In this document: positions 6,885 to 16,449 of the stretch, piece after piece
How the letters are laid out: the number at the start of each line of letters is the position of its first letter
How positions within the stretch are numbered: the first letter of the stretch is position 1
Source: Nitrosopumilus sp. Nsub
GTDB taxonomy: Archaea; Thermoproteota; Nitrososphaeria; Nitrososphaerales; Nitrosopumilaceae
Assembly (NCBI RefSeq): GCF_001541925.1
Contig: NZ_LQMW01000022.1
Location: 33,243 to 91,269 of the forward strand
Direction: 5' to 3'
DNA length: 58,027 bases
Notes under the pieces: generated by a model
Told to the model about the DNA's origin: nothing
Seen by the model: only the letters and a program-made list of their open reading frames with translations
Database searches by the model: none
Made by a program: the position numbers and the translations under genes

Positions 6885-8243
6885 TTGTGGAATAAATTTA
6901 AAAACTTGGATTATAATCGAAAAATAATGCAAGAACTTGCAACTACTCATTCAATGAGAAATGAGATTCTTAGTTTAATGGCAAAACACGGATTAGAAAA
7001 TAATTGCTATCAAGAAATGCTAGATTATACAATTGATCTGTTTGATAGTCAAGGTTTGGGAACAGATTATTATGGATATCACAATATTAATCACGAATTA
7101 GAAGTCACATACGTTTCCCTACTAGCAATTAATCAGGAAAAAATCAAAATCACACAAGAAGATAAAAAATATCTGTATGCTGCAGCGCTATTTCATGACT
7201 TTGATCCACAAAAGAGTATAGATAAACCACACGAAGAAAGTGTATTGAATTTCATTTCATTGGATAAAAAATTAAGAGAGTTACTAAATTCTGCAAATAT
7301 TGATTTAGAAATTATCAAAGTGTTGATACTAAGAACCACATATCCATGGAACGGAGAAATGAAAAAAAATGCAGAAATTGAAATCAAAAAATGTTTTGAA
7401 AAATCAGAAAAAACAAGAAACAACATAGCTTTACAAGAACACATTATGGAAATTGGGTGGTATTTATCAGTAGTAGATAGAATTAGTGGTTATGTATTAG
7501 GAGATTTTTCAAAAGCAATGGAGATGGCAAAAATGAATGCACATGCACTTGCATGGAGGCCATCAATAATTATCAGAACAGCAGTAGCATATTTTGAAGA
7601 AATTTTAAACAAGGAAACAAAGATGACAAAAACAATTCTTAAAACACTACCAAAAGAAATGAGAAAGAATTTTTTTGATACAGTATTATCTTTTATGAAA
7701 ATGAGAGAGCAAGAAGTATGTGTTCAGGCAGATGTTTCATACGAGAATCTAAAACTAGTTTCAACAATTGAAAATAAAACTACGCAAGAGGATCCAGATT
7801 TTGCTCAAAAATTATACAACATATTTTTAGAATTACCAAAACCATTACAATTTGGAAAAGAAAATTTCAAAGAATCAATCAAACAAAAAGATACAATCAT
7901 CAATACTTTAAGATTAAATGATTGTCAGGGAGAAATTATTGGATTTTCAAAAGGAGGGCCGCTTGAAAATTATCAATTACGTGAAGAAATAAGAGATGAA
8001 AATTTTGGTTTGAAAAATACAGTATTTTTAGAGCCTTTAGCGTTAAAAATGGGGTATTGGGGACTTAGGGGAGGCAGCGAGATGAGACACATGTTCATCA
8101 TGCAGGCACATTCAATGAAATACAAGTATTTGACTAGTTTTGCATTACGAGATGTAATTAGAGCAAGAATCACCAAAGAGGATGCAGAATTTGTACAATT
8201 ATTTGATCCTGAAAGGTGGGATTACTATAGAATGAAATTATAA
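6885..8243 (+). CDS. HD-domain protein with unusual C-terminal domain, 452 aa
   Basis: The N-terminal part has an HD-superfamily metal site: His66 and His70 in GYHNINHELE, His104-Asp105 in AALFHDFDP, and a later Asp in LSVVDRISGY. This suggests a phosphohydrolase. The C-terminal third (about 350-452), with GEIIGFSKGGPLEN, GGSEMRHMFIMQAH and TSFALRDVIRARI, looks like a separate alpha/beta domain with a GNAT-like flavour, though I see no clear acetyl-CoA loop. The frame opens with TTG at 6885. An ATG at 6927 (MQELATTHS) is an alternative. The GlcD-like gene follows after 7 bases, so the two are probably an operon. Confidence 0.75.
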   Translation: MWNKFKNLDYNRKIMQELATTHSMRNEILSLMAKHGLENNCYQEMLDYTIDLFDSQGLGTDYYGYHNINHELEVTYVSLLAINQEKIKITQEDKKYLYAAALFHDFDPQKSIDKPHEESVLNFISLDKKLRELLNSANIDLEIIKVLILRTTYPWNGEMKKNAEIEIKKCFEKSEKTRNNIALQEHIMEIGWYLSVVDRISGYVLGDFSKAMEMAKMNAHALAWRPSIIIRTAVAYFEEILNKETKMTKTILKTLPKEMRKNFFDTVLSFMKMREQEVCVQADVSYENLKLVSTIENKTTQEDPDFAQKLYNIFLELPKPLQFGKENFKESIKQKDTIINTLRLNDCQGEIIGFSKGGPLENYQLREEIRDENFGLKNTVFLEPLALKMGYWGLRGGSEMRHMFIMQAHSMKYKYLTSFALRDVIRARITKEDAEFVQLFDPERWDYYRMKL

Positions 8244-8250
8244 AATACAA

Positions 8251-9699
8251 ATGAAAAAATCAATTTTAAAAACACTTGAATCCAAAATTAAAGGAGAAGT
8301 ACATAATGAGAAATATTTCAGAGATTTTTATTCTGTTGATTCAAGCTCGTATCAATTAATTCCACAAATAATAGTAATTCCAGCAGATAAAGAAGACATC
8401 ATCAAAACAATAAAAATTGCAAAGAAGTTTAAAACATCAGTAACTGTACGAGGAGCAGGAACAGGGTTAGTAGGAAGTGCATTAAACAACGGAATAATTG
8501 TAGATATGAAAAAAATCAATTCTGTTAAGATTAATAAAAAATCAGCAATTGTTGGTTCGGGAATTTTGAAAGGACATCTAGATAAAGAACTACAAAATAA
8601 AGGAAAATTTTTTCCTCCAAATCCATCTATTGGTAATTTTTGTTCGTTAGGAGGAATGTTAGGAAATAATTCTAGCGGCAGTAGAAGCGTGAAATATGGT
8701 AGCACAGTAGACAACGTTAAAGAAATTACATTTATTGATGGAAATGGGAAAATCATTACATTACCAAAAAACAAAAAGATTGGTGAAAAAATTTTTCAAA
8801 ACATTACCATAGATGACAAAAAAATTCCCAAAACTTCCAAAAATTCTTCAGGCTATCAACTAAAAAAAGTTACATCAAATAAAGAGACACATAAAATAAT
8901 TATTGGTTCTGAAGGAACATTGGGGATAATTGTTTCAGCAAAATTAAATATTTTAGACATTCCAAAGAAAAAAATTCTATTCATAATAGAATATAATTCA
9001 ATTTTTGAAGCAGCAAAAAATAGTCAAAAAATAATAAAAACAAGCCCATCTACGCTTGAATTTGTAGACAAAAATACGCTCAAAAACATAAAATTTGATT
9101 TTGATAAATCAACCAAGTGTTTACTCTTTATAGAATACGATGAAAATATTTCAAAATCTGAAAAAGAATTAAAATCAATTATTTCTGGAAAAATTATTCA
9201 AAAATTAAATTCAGTTTCAGATATGGAAGCATGGTGGAGACATAGAGATTCCTCATTACACTATAGTTTAAAATCAATCAAAAGAGAATTAAGAATTCCA
9301 CACATCATTGAAGATGCTGCAGTTCCATTAGATAAAATGCCCAAGATGTTTTCAGTGTTAAAAAAAATTGAAAGAAAATACAAAGTAAAAATGATAATTT
9401 ATGGACATATAGGGAATGGAAACATCCACGTTAGATTAATTTCAAATAGAAAAAATACAAAAATGATTAAAAACATTGCAATTGAATATTTCAACGAAGT
9501 AATAACAAACAAAGGAACAATTTCAGCAGAACACGGTGATGGGTTAGCACGTTCAGAATTTGTTAGAAAACAATATGGGCAAAAAAACTATCAAACATTT
9601 AAAAAAATAAAAAAGATATTGGATCCAAATAATGTTTTAAACCCAGGGAAAATAATTACAAAAAAAAGTACAATTGTTAAAAATTTAGAAAAATGTTAA
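8251..9699 (+). CDS. GlcD-type FAD-binding 2-hydroxyacid dehydrogenase, 482 aa
   Basis: A PCMH-type FAD-binding domain (about residues 30-215) with TVRGAGTGLVGSAL and GMLGNNSSGSRSVKYG is followed by the FAD-oxidase C-terminal domain. The latter has HGHIGNGNIHVR-like (YGHIGNGNIHV) and AEHGDGLARSEF motifs and the ending LDPNNVLNPGKI. Family members oxidise D-lactate, glycolate or related 2-hydroxyacids. The substrate cannot be read from sequence. There is no Fe-S or GlcE/GlcF partner next to it. It follows the HD-domain gene after 7 bases. Confidence 0.85.
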   Translation: MKKSILKTLESKIKGEVHNEKYFRDFYSVDSSSYQLIPQIIVIPADKEDIIKTIKIAKKFKTSVTVRGAGTGLVGSALNNGIIVDMKKINSVKINKKSAIVGSGILKGHLDKELQNKGKFFPPNPSIGNFCSLGGMLGNNSSGSRSVKYGSTVDNVKEITFIDGNGKIITLPKNKKIGEKIFQNITIDDKKIPKTSKNSSGYQLKKVTSNKETHKIIIGSEGTLGIIVSAKLNILDIPKKKILFIIEYNSIFEAAKNSQKIIKTSPSTLEFVDKNTLKNIKFDFDKSTKCLLFIEYDENISKSEKELKSIISGKIIQKLNSVSDMEAWWRHRDSSLHYSLKSIKRELRIPHIIEDAAVPLDKMPKMFSVLKKIERKYKVKMIIYGHIGNGNIHVRLISNRKNTKMIKNIAIEYFNEVITNKGTISAEHGDGLARSEFVRKQYGQKNYQTFKKIKKILDPNNVLNPGKIITKKSTIVKNLEKC

Positions 9700-9818
9700 A
9701 AATTTTGAATTGACCGTTACAAAAAATCTTGTTTAGGGTGATAAAAAATAAGATCGGATATTTGCCTATTAGTAAAAAAAGTTCAACAAGTTCTCGCTAA
9801 TATAAGAACAAGCCTACA

Positions 9819-9968
9819 ATGATCATGACAATAGGATATTGTGTAAAGTGCCGCGACAAACGAGAAATCGGTGGCGCCGAACCATACACCATGAAAAATG
9901 GAAAACCTGCAATCAAAGGTACATGCCCAACATGCAGTACAGCCATTTTCAGAATAGGTAGAGGATAG
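9819..9968 (+). CDS. Small zinc-ribbon protein (DUF5679-like), 49 aa
   Basis: The 49-residue frame has Cys8-x2-Cys11 and Cys36-x2-Cys39 around a conserved-looking core (YTMKNGKPAIKGTCPTC), as in the DUF5679 family of tiny archaeal zinc proteins. It is cytosolic and of unknown role. A second in-frame ATG at 9825 would shorten it by two residues. No tight operon partner is visible. Confidence 0.75.
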   Translation: MIMTIGYCVKCRDKREIGGAEPYTMKNGKPAIKGTCPTCSTAIFRIGRG

Positions 9969-10002
9969 AAGTTCGTAAGAAACTCAATCTTCTATTTACT
10001 AG

Positions 10003-10245
10003 TTAAGCCTTGCCATAGCGAAAGCAATGGCGATGGATCTTTTTCAATTTCTTGAATAATTCTATTTTTAAAACAAATGAAAAATTCTCAATTGCATCAT
10101 CACCATCATTAAAAATTTCTTGTCCAATCTCATTAATCCTAGTATGTTTTTCAGGAATTTCTGAAGAATCAGGATTTTGTAAACAAAATTTCATCAAATC
10201 AATTAATTCCCATTTAAGCATCACATCCACACATTTGTACAACAA
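10003..10245 (-). CDS. Hypothetical protein, 80 aa
   Basis: I do not recognise this gene. It encodes a helical, charged 80-residue protein with LKWELIDLMKFCLQNPDSS at the start and a basic C-terminus (KKIHRHCFRYGKA). The ATG at 10221 (MLKWELID) is a likely alternative start that removes eight residues. It lies downstream of the SOD gene on the same strand, 26 bases away, so it may be co-transcribed. Confidence 0.55.
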   Translation of the reverse strand: MLYKCVDVMLKWELIDLMKFCLQNPDSSEIPEKHTRINEIGQEIFNDGDDAIENFSFVLKIELFKKLKKIHRHCFRYGKA

Positions 10246-10271
10246 TAATTCTCAATGAACCTTTTTTCAAA

Positions 10272-10892
10272 TCAGAAAATTTCTTCAAATCGATTTGTCA
10301 CATAATCCCAATTAATGATATTCCACCAGGATTCAACATAATCAGGTCGTTTGTTTTGATAATTTAGATAGTATGCATGTTCCCACATATCAATTCCTAA
10401 AAGAGGGGTTTTTTGAAGTGTCCAAGGACTAGTCTGATTAGCAGTAGTAATTATTTCAATTTTATGATACGTTTCATTAAAAACCAACCAACACCACCCA
10501 CTCCCTTCAACAGAAATTGCTTTTTGAGAAAAAATTTTTTTGAAATTGTTAAAATCATCAAAATAAACATCAATTTGATCCTCTAATTTGCCACCAGGAA
10601 CCTTATCACTTTGAGGAGTTAATGTTTCCCAAAATAATCTATGATTTTCAAAACCACCACCAAAAAAATTAATGGAGTGTCGACCAGATTCGGGAATGGA
10701 TTGTAATTCTGACAATATTGCAGAAATATATTTTGGATGAGATGCAGCACCTATTCCAGCAAGAGAAGTGTTTAGGCCATCAACGTATGTTTGATGATGT
10801 TTTTGATGATGTATTTTCATAGTTTCTTTATCAAAATAGGGCTCCAATTCATCATAACCATAAGATAATTTTGGAAGTTGGTATAGCACCAT
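10272..10892 (-). CDS. sod: Iron/manganese superoxide dismutase, 206 aa
   Basis: It has the N-terminal helical hairpin with MKIHHQKHHQTYVDGLN, the FFGGGFENHRLFW segment and the DMWEHAYYLNYQN metal motif that provides the last Asp and His ligands. The enzyme converts superoxide to peroxide and oxygen in the cytoplasm. I start it at the ATG at 10892 (MVLYQLPKLSYGYDELEPYF), which is the family's usual start. An upstream in-frame ATG at 10916 would add a hydrophobic octapeptide. A TATA-like box 27 bases upstream supports 10892. Iron versus manganese cannot be decided. Confidence 0.92.
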   Translation of the reverse strand: MVLYQLPKLSYGYDELEPYFDKETMKIHHQKHHQTYVDGLNTSLAGIGAASHPKYISAILSELQSIPESGRHSINFFGGGFENHRLFWETLTPQSDKVPGGKLEDQIDVYFDDFNNFKKIFSQKAISVEGSGWCWLVFNETYHKIEIITTANQTSPWTLQKTPLLGIDMWEHAYYLNYQNKRPDYVESWWNIINWDYVTNRFEEIF

Positions 10893-10914
10893 AAATAAAA
10901 AAATGATAATCAAC

Positions 10915-10924
10915 ATATATTATT
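10915..10924 (-). promoter_or_regulatory. TATA-like box of the SOD gene
   Basis: ATATATTATT on the plus strand (AATAATATAT on the gene strand) lies about 27 bases before the ATG at 10892. It supports that start over the ATG at 10916, which would overlap the box. Confidence 0.5.
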
Positions 10925-10940
10925 CAAACTGAATTAAATT

Positions 10941-11555
10941 ATGAGAAAATTAGGAACAATTGATTTAGAAGTATTACAGTTAGCAATGAATGAAAATGGA
11001 ACATTTGATGAAACTCATCTAGAAAATTCCAATCTAAAAAGACATGGAGTAGGAAAAATTTTAGACACTCTAGCATCACTTAAAGATAGAAAATTTATCT
11101 CAATGAATCAAAATGGTTCATTTACTATTACAAATTTAGCTAAAGAAATTCTTTGGAGTTCAAAAATTCCCACATGGGCAAAAATTTTAAGACTATTACA
11201 GATCAAGTCATGTGATTTACAACAAATCATTGAAACAATAGATAATTCTGAAGAGAATGTATTTAATGAATTAGAACAGTTAAGAAAAAACCAACTTGTT
11301 TTAATGTCACCACAACGTCAAGATGATAAGATAATCAAAGTATATGAGATTTTACCAGAAGGCATTCAAGTAATTGATAAAACAGAAACTCAAGGATTTG
11401 AAAACATAAAATTTGATAAAAGTAAATCAAGTGGAGAAAAATTAGAAACAATTGAAGAAATAATTAATGAAGTTAAAAATATGAGTTGTTCTGATAATGA
11501 AAAAAATAACATCATAGAAAAACTGAATTTGTTAAAAAATAATTTAAAAATTTAA
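10941..11555 (+). CDS. Winged-helix domain protein, probable transcription regulator, 204 aa
   Basis: Two helix-turn-helix-like units are visible. One is at about residues 5-70 (LEVLQLAMNENGTFDETHLE...GVGKILDTLASLKDRKFI), with a beta wing. The second is at about 78-130 (KILRLLQIKSCDLQQIIETI...FNELEQLRKNQLVLMSP). A charged coil forms the C-terminus. There is no ligand domain. It diverges from the SOD gene, 48 bases from the SOD start, so it might regulate that gene, which is an inference. Confidence 0.65.
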   Translation: MRKLGTIDLEVLQLAMNENGTFDETHLENSNLKRHGVGKILDTLASLKDRKFISMNQNGSFTITNLAKEILWSSKIPTWAKILRLLQIKSCDLQQIIETIDNSEENVFNELEQLRKNQLVLMSPQRQDDKIIKVYEILPEGIQVIDKTETQGFENIKFDKSKSSGEKLETIEEIINEVKNMSCSDNEKNNIIEKLNLLKNNLKI

Positions 11556-11571
11556 GAAATTTGAATGTAGA

Positions 11572-11964
11572 TTAAGGATGTGAGCAAAGTTCTGCTAAAA
11601 CACCATTAAGTGATTTTGGATGAATAAAAGTAACTTTTGTGCCTGCAGAACCAGGTCTGATTTTACCTAAAAATTGAATTCCACAACCTTCCATTCGTTC
11701 AACTTCACCTTCAATATTTTCAGTATCCAATGCCATATGATGTAAGCCAGGTCCTTTTTTATCTAAAAATTTCTTAATTGGACTAGAATCATTTGTTGGT
11801 TGCATTAATTCAATCCGACCATTTTCTAATGCAATTATTGCAACTTTAACTCCTTCAGATTCTACAGTTTCAAATTCAATCTCACTAACACCCAATGCCT
11901 GTTGATAAATTTTTGCAGATTCTTCAACATCATTTACTGCAATTGCTATATGATCAATTTTCAA
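11572..11964 (-). CDS. mce: Methylmalonyl-CoA epimerase
   Basis: The 130-residue length is normal for this glyoxalase-fold enzyme. Metal-ligand regions are visible in KIDHIAIAVND, GLHHMALDTENIEGE and the final ELC. It interconverts (S)- and (R)-methylmalonyl-CoA, feeding the mutase in the 3-hydroxypropionate/4-hydroxybutyrate cycle. The start is TTG at 11964, directly next to the mcmA1 stop with no gap, so the two are translated from one message. The order meaB-mcmA1-mce gives one operon. Confidence 0.92.
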   Translation of the reverse strand: MKIDHIAIAVNDVEESAKIYQQALGVSEIEFETVESEGVKVAIIALENGRIELMQPTNDSSPIKKFLDKKGPGLHHMALDTENIEGEVERMEGCGIQFLGKIRPGSAGTKVTFIHPKSLNGVLAELCSHP

Positions 11965-13566
11965 TTAAAAGACCTCCTTTGGACGGTATTCCCCAAAGAC
12001 TTCTCTGAAAGTATTACTAATTTCACCAGTTGTAGCAAATGCTTTTGCAGCAGTTACAATGTATGGCATCAGATTTTCTTCAGTGTCAGCAGCGCTTTGC
12101 ATTGCAGACAATGCTTTTTCTAATTTTTTAGAGTCTCTATCTGCACGCAATTTCTTTAATGCTTTCTTTTGTTGAATTTCAACTCTGTCATCAATTCTAA
12201 GTAATTCAGGTTGTTCCTCTTTTTCAGCATATTTGTTGACACCAACAATTACTCTGTCAGCATCATCAGTTTCTTTCTTTAAGCGATATGCATTTGCTCT
12301 AATTTCAGATTGGAAAAATCCTTTTTCAATGGCTTTAACTGAACCTCCCATTTTTTCAATTTTCTTCAAATATTTCCAAACATCAGCTTCAATTTGATCA
12401 CATAATTCTTCCAAGTAATATGAGCCGGCAAGAGGATCTGCAGTTTTTGTGATGCCACTCTCATGTGCGACAATTTGTTGTGTTCTTAATGCAATTTTTG
12501 CAGATTCTTGAGTTGGAAGAGCCAATGCTTCATCTCTAGAGTTCGTATGTAGAGATTGAGTTCCACCTGCAACTGCAGCCATGGTTTGGATAGCAACTCT
12601 AACAATGTTGTTGTTAGGTTGTTGTGCTGTTAAAGATTCACCACTAGTTTGTGTATGGAATTTTAATTGTAAGGAACGAGGATTTTTTGCATGGAATTTT
12701 TCTTTTAATATTTTTGCATAAACTTTTCTTGCAACTCTAAATTTAGCAACTTCTTCAAAGAATTCAATTGTACAACAAAAGAAGAATGATAAACGTGGTG
12801 CAAAGTCATCAATTTTTAGTCCTTTATCTAAACAAGTTTGAATGTAAGCTATTGCATTTGCCAATGTGAATGCAATTTCTTGTGTAGCTGTACAACCTGC
12901 TTCTCTCATATGATATCCAGAAATTGAAACTGGATACCAAGATGGAACTTTTTCTGCACAAAATTCAATCATATCACCAATTAATCTCATGGAAGGTTGT
13001 GGAGGATAGATGTATGTATTACGTGCAATGTATTCTTTTAAAATATCATTTTGAGTTGTACCTCGAAGTTCATGACTTTTGAAACCTTGAGATTCACCAA
13101 CTGCAATATAGTATGCAAGTAATGTTGATGCAGTAGAATTAATTGTCATTGATGAACTAACTTTTCCAAGTGGAATTCCATCAAAAGCAGTCATCATATC
13201 TTTGATAGATGTAATTGATACTCCAACTTTTCCAACCTCGCCTTCTGCTTGTGAAGAGTCAGAATCATATCCAATTTGAGTAGGCAAATCAAATGCCATA
13301 CTGAGGCCAGTTTGACCTTTTTCAAGCATGAATTTGAATCGCTCATTAGTTAATTTGGCATCACCAAATCCAGAATATTGTCTCATAGTCCAGAATCTTT
13401 CACGGAACATTCCAGGATGAATTCCTCTAGTGAAAGGATATTTGCCAGCATCTTCAGTAGGTCTCTTTTTAGAAGATTTTTGATAAATTCGTTTTACAGA
13501 ATATTCAGAATCAGTAAAAATTTTCTTTTCAGGTGTTTTTGATTTTGTTACTTTCTTTGTTGCCAT
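11965..13566 (-). CDS. mcmA1: Methylmalonyl-CoA mutase, large (catalytic) subunit
   Basis: The 533-residue length equals the catalytic TIM-barrel domain of the mutase without the cobalamin-binding domain. Substrate-site segments such as YPFTRGIHPGMF, MRQYSGFGDA, RGTTQNDILKEY and SLHTNSRDEALALPT are present. It isomerises (R)-methylmalonyl-CoA to succinyl-CoA with adenosylcobalamin. The cobalamin-binding subunit is encoded separately at 20825. It sits between meaB (4 bases upstream) and mce (adjacent). Confidence 0.95.
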   Translation of the reverse strand: MATKKVTKSKTPEKKIFTDSEYSVKRIYQKSSKKRPTEDAGKYPFTRGIHPGMFRERFWTMRQYSGFGDAKLTNERFKFMLEKGQTGLSMAFDLPTQIGYDSDSSQAEGEVGKVGVSITSIKDMMTAFDGIPLGKVSSSMTINSTASTLLAYYIAVGESQGFKSHELRGTTQNDILKEYIARNTYIYPPQPSMRLIGDMIEFCAEKVPSWYPVSISGYHMREAGCTATQEIAFTLANAIAYIQTCLDKGLKIDDFAPRLSFFFCCTIEFFEEVAKFRVARKVYAKILKEKFHAKNPRSLQLKFHTQTSGESLTAQQPNNNIVRVAIQTMAAVAGGTQSLHTNSRDEALALPTQESAKIALRTQQIVAHESGITKTADPLAGSYYLEELCDQIEADVWKYLKKIEKMGGSVKAIEKGFFQSEIRANAYRLKKETDDADRVIVGVNKYAEKEEQPELLRIDDRVEIQQKKALKKLRADRDSKKLEKALSAMQSAADTEENLMPYIVTAAKAFATTGEISNTFREVFGEYRPKEVF

Positions 13567-13570
13567 AGTA

Positions 13571-14488
13571 TCACTTCATTATTGATTTGCTAATTTTATC
13601 AGCTGCTGAATAAGGGTCAATTTTCTTGGAATTTATTTTTTTAAGATAATTTGCAAAAGTTTTGTTAGTTTGCATCATTTCTTCAACCTTTTCATTAATG
13701 CTATTTAAAACAATGTCTTTCAATTCGACTTCAAAACGCTCCAAATCCTTTTCTTCTTTGAATTTCTTTTTTATATTCATCATATCCTTGAGAGTTTTTG
13801 CAAAAACAGTAATTCCAGCATTTTTTTTTACAGATGTTTTTAAAATTGCAGGATTTCGATCAGAATCTCCAATAAAATCACGTACTGCATCAAATAATTG
13901 ATTTGTGCCAGGAAGATCACTTTTGTTTACTAAGTAAATATCACCAATCTCAGTTAATCCAGCTTTTATTGTTTGAATACTATCTCCAGTATTTGGATTA
14001 AAAACAACTACAGTAATATCTGCAATATTTGAAATTTCTACTTCAGTTTGTCCAGCACCAACACTTTCAATAATTATTGGATTGAATCCAGCATATTCTA
14101 AAATTCTAATACTATTTCTCAATGATCTAGAAACAGCTCCAGTTGCACCTCTAGATGCAATACTACGGATATAAGTTCCTGAATCAGTAGATTCACTCAT
14201 TCTTACTCTATCTCCCAATATTGCACCCCCAGTTACATGGCTAGTAGGATCAATTGCCAACACAGCTGGTTTTGAACCAAGTTTTTTTAATGAAATAGCA
14301 GTCTTGTTGATTAAAGAACTCTTTCCAGCTCCTGCAGGGCCAGTAATTCCAATTACACTAGATTTTCCAGTATCTTTAAAAATTTTTTTTAATATTTTTC
14401 GTGTTTCTTTTTGATCATTTTCAACAATTGTGATAGCTTTAGCAATTGCACCACGTTTACCTTTTTTTAAATCAGAAAGTAAGTCCAC
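13571..14488 (-). CDS. meaB: MeaB/ArgK-type G-protein chaperone of methylmalonyl-CoA mutase
   Basis: This 305-residue GTPase has a P-loop GPAGAGKSS at about 50-57, the AIDPTSHVTGGAILGDRVRM segment, the IIESVGAGQTEVEI switch region and the NKSD base-specificity motif. MeaB protects and reactivates methylmalonyl-CoA mutase and gates cofactor loading. It starts with GTG at 14488 and is the first gene of the meaB-mcmA1-mce operon. Its location settles the function over the old ArgK transport annotation. Confidence 0.92.
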   Translation of the reverse strand: MDLLSDLKKGKRGAIAKAITIVENDQKETRKILKKIFKDTGKSSVIGITGPAGAGKSSLINKTAISLKKLGSKPAVLAIDPTSHVTGGAILGDRVRMSESTDSGTYIRSIASRGATGAVSRSLRNSIRILEYAGFNPIIIESVGAGQTEVEISNIADITVVVFNPNTGDSIQTIKAGLTEIGDIYLVNKSDLPGTNQLFDAVRDFIGDSDRNPAILKTSVKKNAGITVFAKTLKDMMNIKKKFKEEKDLERFEVELKDIVLNSINEKVEEMMQTNKTFANYLKKINSKKIDPYSAADKISKSIMK

Positions 14489-14558
14489 TAGAAATATGAT
14501 TTAGAAGGTACAATAAATGCGTTAAATAATATTTAGAAAGCATACGATCAAACAAATT

Positions 14559-16154
14559 TCAATCTACTGAAATTAAACCTTCTTTAACTAAAAATTCAAT
14601 TCCCGTAATGAAAGTTGAATCATTAATAATATCGTCTGCCCACCATCCAGCATTATTTTTAATCCATGAAGGAATTTTTGGTTTAATTTCCTCATCAGTT
14701 TTTGGAGAATCTCCATGAACTATTACAAATGATAATGGAGCAAAATCCACATCATCATGACTACATTCTAAAGTATATTCTCCAGGATTCCAATCAAGAT
14801 TTAGAGATATAGGTTGTTCAAAACTGTCATCAACATACTCTCTTAAAATTGTGAATTTGTCTGAAAAAGGCTCATTTGGTTTCCATAATTCGCAAGATAT
14901 TGTAGATTGCTTATGAGATTCATACCATCCAGAAATTTTGATTTCTTGAGAATCATATTTAGAAACATAGTATGTTTGAGAATCTAATTCCATGTTAAAT
15001 TTCTCTCTGGGAATATTTATTCTCAGAATTTCATTTTTAAGTAAATATTCTAATGATGAGAGAAATTCTTTTTCCTCAATGGCATTACTAGCCCACCATC
15101 CAGCATTATTTTTAATCCAATCAGGAATTGTTGCAACATAATCATTCGTTACAAAAACTTGATCAGGATCATTAAGACAGCTACTAACTTCTCTATTTTC
15201 CTTATTTTTTATGATTTTTTCTATGTTAACATTATCAGATCTATCTTTATCTGGATAAAATTTACTTTCTCCCATGAATTTTATCGGATGTTTATCAAAT
15301 TCAGGAGAATTATTGGTTTCGCCACTTTCCCAATCATTATACCCCCATGCAAAAATTTCATAATTTGCAGGTTTACCATAAATAAAATTATCACCATGAG
15401 ATTTAATTGGGTATCCTTCAAGATATGCAGGAATTTGAAAATGCTTGATTTTGTCAGGTCCAATTGATCCAGTATAATCACCAAGTATTGCAAATAATTT
15501 TCCATTTTCATCATATTTTGATACAAGTACAACTGAATGGTCCAAAAGATTGTCAGAAGGATTGTAAATTTTTCCTTTTATTACACCTCGTTCATCTTTA
15601 ACAGATTTTATTTCTAAATCATTTCGAAGTACTTCATCAGATATACCTTTGAATTTATTTTCTAATTCATAACTCTCAATCCATACTTCATAACAATCCC
15701 AACCAGAGGTTCCAGGCCATAGAGAGAATTGTGCAGATTCACCAGGACGTATAGAAGCTTTCCAAGGACTAATAGCTAATTCAGTTTGATCATTTTCTTC
15801 TAAAGGAAAATTGTATCTAAAAACATAAGGTTGTGAATAACCAGTACCATCCAATAGTTTTCCATCTTGGTAAACATTGCCACGAATAATTACATAGTAC
15901 AAAGAATCATCAGACACATTTACCAAATCTCCAAAAATCATAGAACTAGAATGAAACCATAAAGAATTTTCTTTTAATGATTCTTGTACGTAATTATATC
16001 CATAATGATCTACAATGGCAATTTTATCATCCAGTACAGGAATATGACCATCTGGTAGTCCATCATCAGGCATTGTAGTAAATGCAAAAACACTTGGAAC
16101 CATAACTCCAATCATGGCAACTGCTACTATTGCAATAATTAAAACAGATTTCAT
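14559..16154 (-). CDS. Secreted thaumarchaeal protein with IPxWIKNNAGWW domains, 531 aa
   Basis: A signal peptide (MKSVLIIAIVAVAMIG...SVFAF) starts at the ATG at 16154. Upstream in-frame ATGs would add 19 charged residues. Beta-rich extracellular domains follow. Two copies of a roughly 38-residue domain (IPDWIKNNAGWW...FLSSLEYLLKNEI and IPSWIKNNAGWW...FITGIEFLVKEGL) are present, one at the very C-terminus. This domain is also in the metalloprotease at 52054 and is probably a cell-surface module. The function is unknown. Confidence 0.8.
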   Translation of the reverse strand: MKSVLIIAIVAVAMIGVMVPSVFAFTTMPDDGLPDGHIPVLDDKIAIVDHYGYNYVQESLKENSLWFHSSSMIFGDLVNVSDDSLYYVIIRGNVYQDGKLLDGTGYSQPYVFRYNFPLEENDQTELAISPWKASIRPGESAQFSLWPGTSGWDCYEVWIESYELENKFKGISDEVLRNDLEIKSVKDERGVIKGKIYNPSDNLLDHSVVLVSKYDENGKLFAILGDYTGSIGPDKIKHFQIPAYLEGYPIKSHGDNFIYGKPANYEIFAWGYNDWESGETNNSPEFDKHPIKFMGESKFYPDKDRSDNVNIEKIIKNKENREVSSCLNDPDQVFVTNDYVATIPDWIKNNAGWWASNAIEEKEFLSSLEYLLKNEILRINIPREKFNMELDSQTYYVSKYDSQEIKISGWYESHKQSTISCELWKPNEPFSDKFTILREYVDDSFEQPISLNLDWNPGEYTLECSHDDVDFAPLSFVIVHGDSPKTDEEIKPKIPSWIKNNAGWWADDIINDSTFITGIEFLVKEGLISVD

Positions 16155-16221
16155 TTTATTTTTTTTAGAATGACTAGTATTTATCACATTATTTCTGGTT
16201 TTAAAAAACAAGCATTACATT

Positions 16222-16233
16222 ATCACATGTGAT
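16222..16233. promoter_or_regulatory. Perfect 12-bp palindrome upstream of the secreted protein gene
   Basis: ATCACATGTGAT is a perfect palindrome 68 bases before the ATG at 16154. It could be an operator for a dimeric regulator, but a single copy of this length may also occur by chance. Confidence 0.25.
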
Positions 16234-16341
16234 TTTAGGGCGCAGTGACTTTTTTTACAAACTAAATTAACTTCTCATTTACAAAAATCATGCGTAAAAT
16301 GATCGTTAAAACTTAAGTCATGTTTTGTTTTACAACATTCA

Positions 16342-16449
16342 ATGACTTTAGGCACGAATAATTCAGACGACCTAAAAAATTCAGAGAAAAATGAGTTGTA
16401 CCTTGTAAGTGAAATTACAAATTACAATAAAATCTTGTATGCGATCTAA
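16342..16449 (+). CDS. Possible 35-aa small protein
   Basis: An ATG at 16342 opens a 35-codon frame (MTLGTNNSDDLKNSEKNELY...) ending at 16449, overlapping the end of the minus-strand gene at 16446. The peptide is charged and hydrophilic with a tyrosine-rich end. No family is recognisable, and it may be a chance frame. Confidence 0.3.
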   Translation: MTLGTNNSDDLKNSEKNELYLVSEITNYNKILYAI

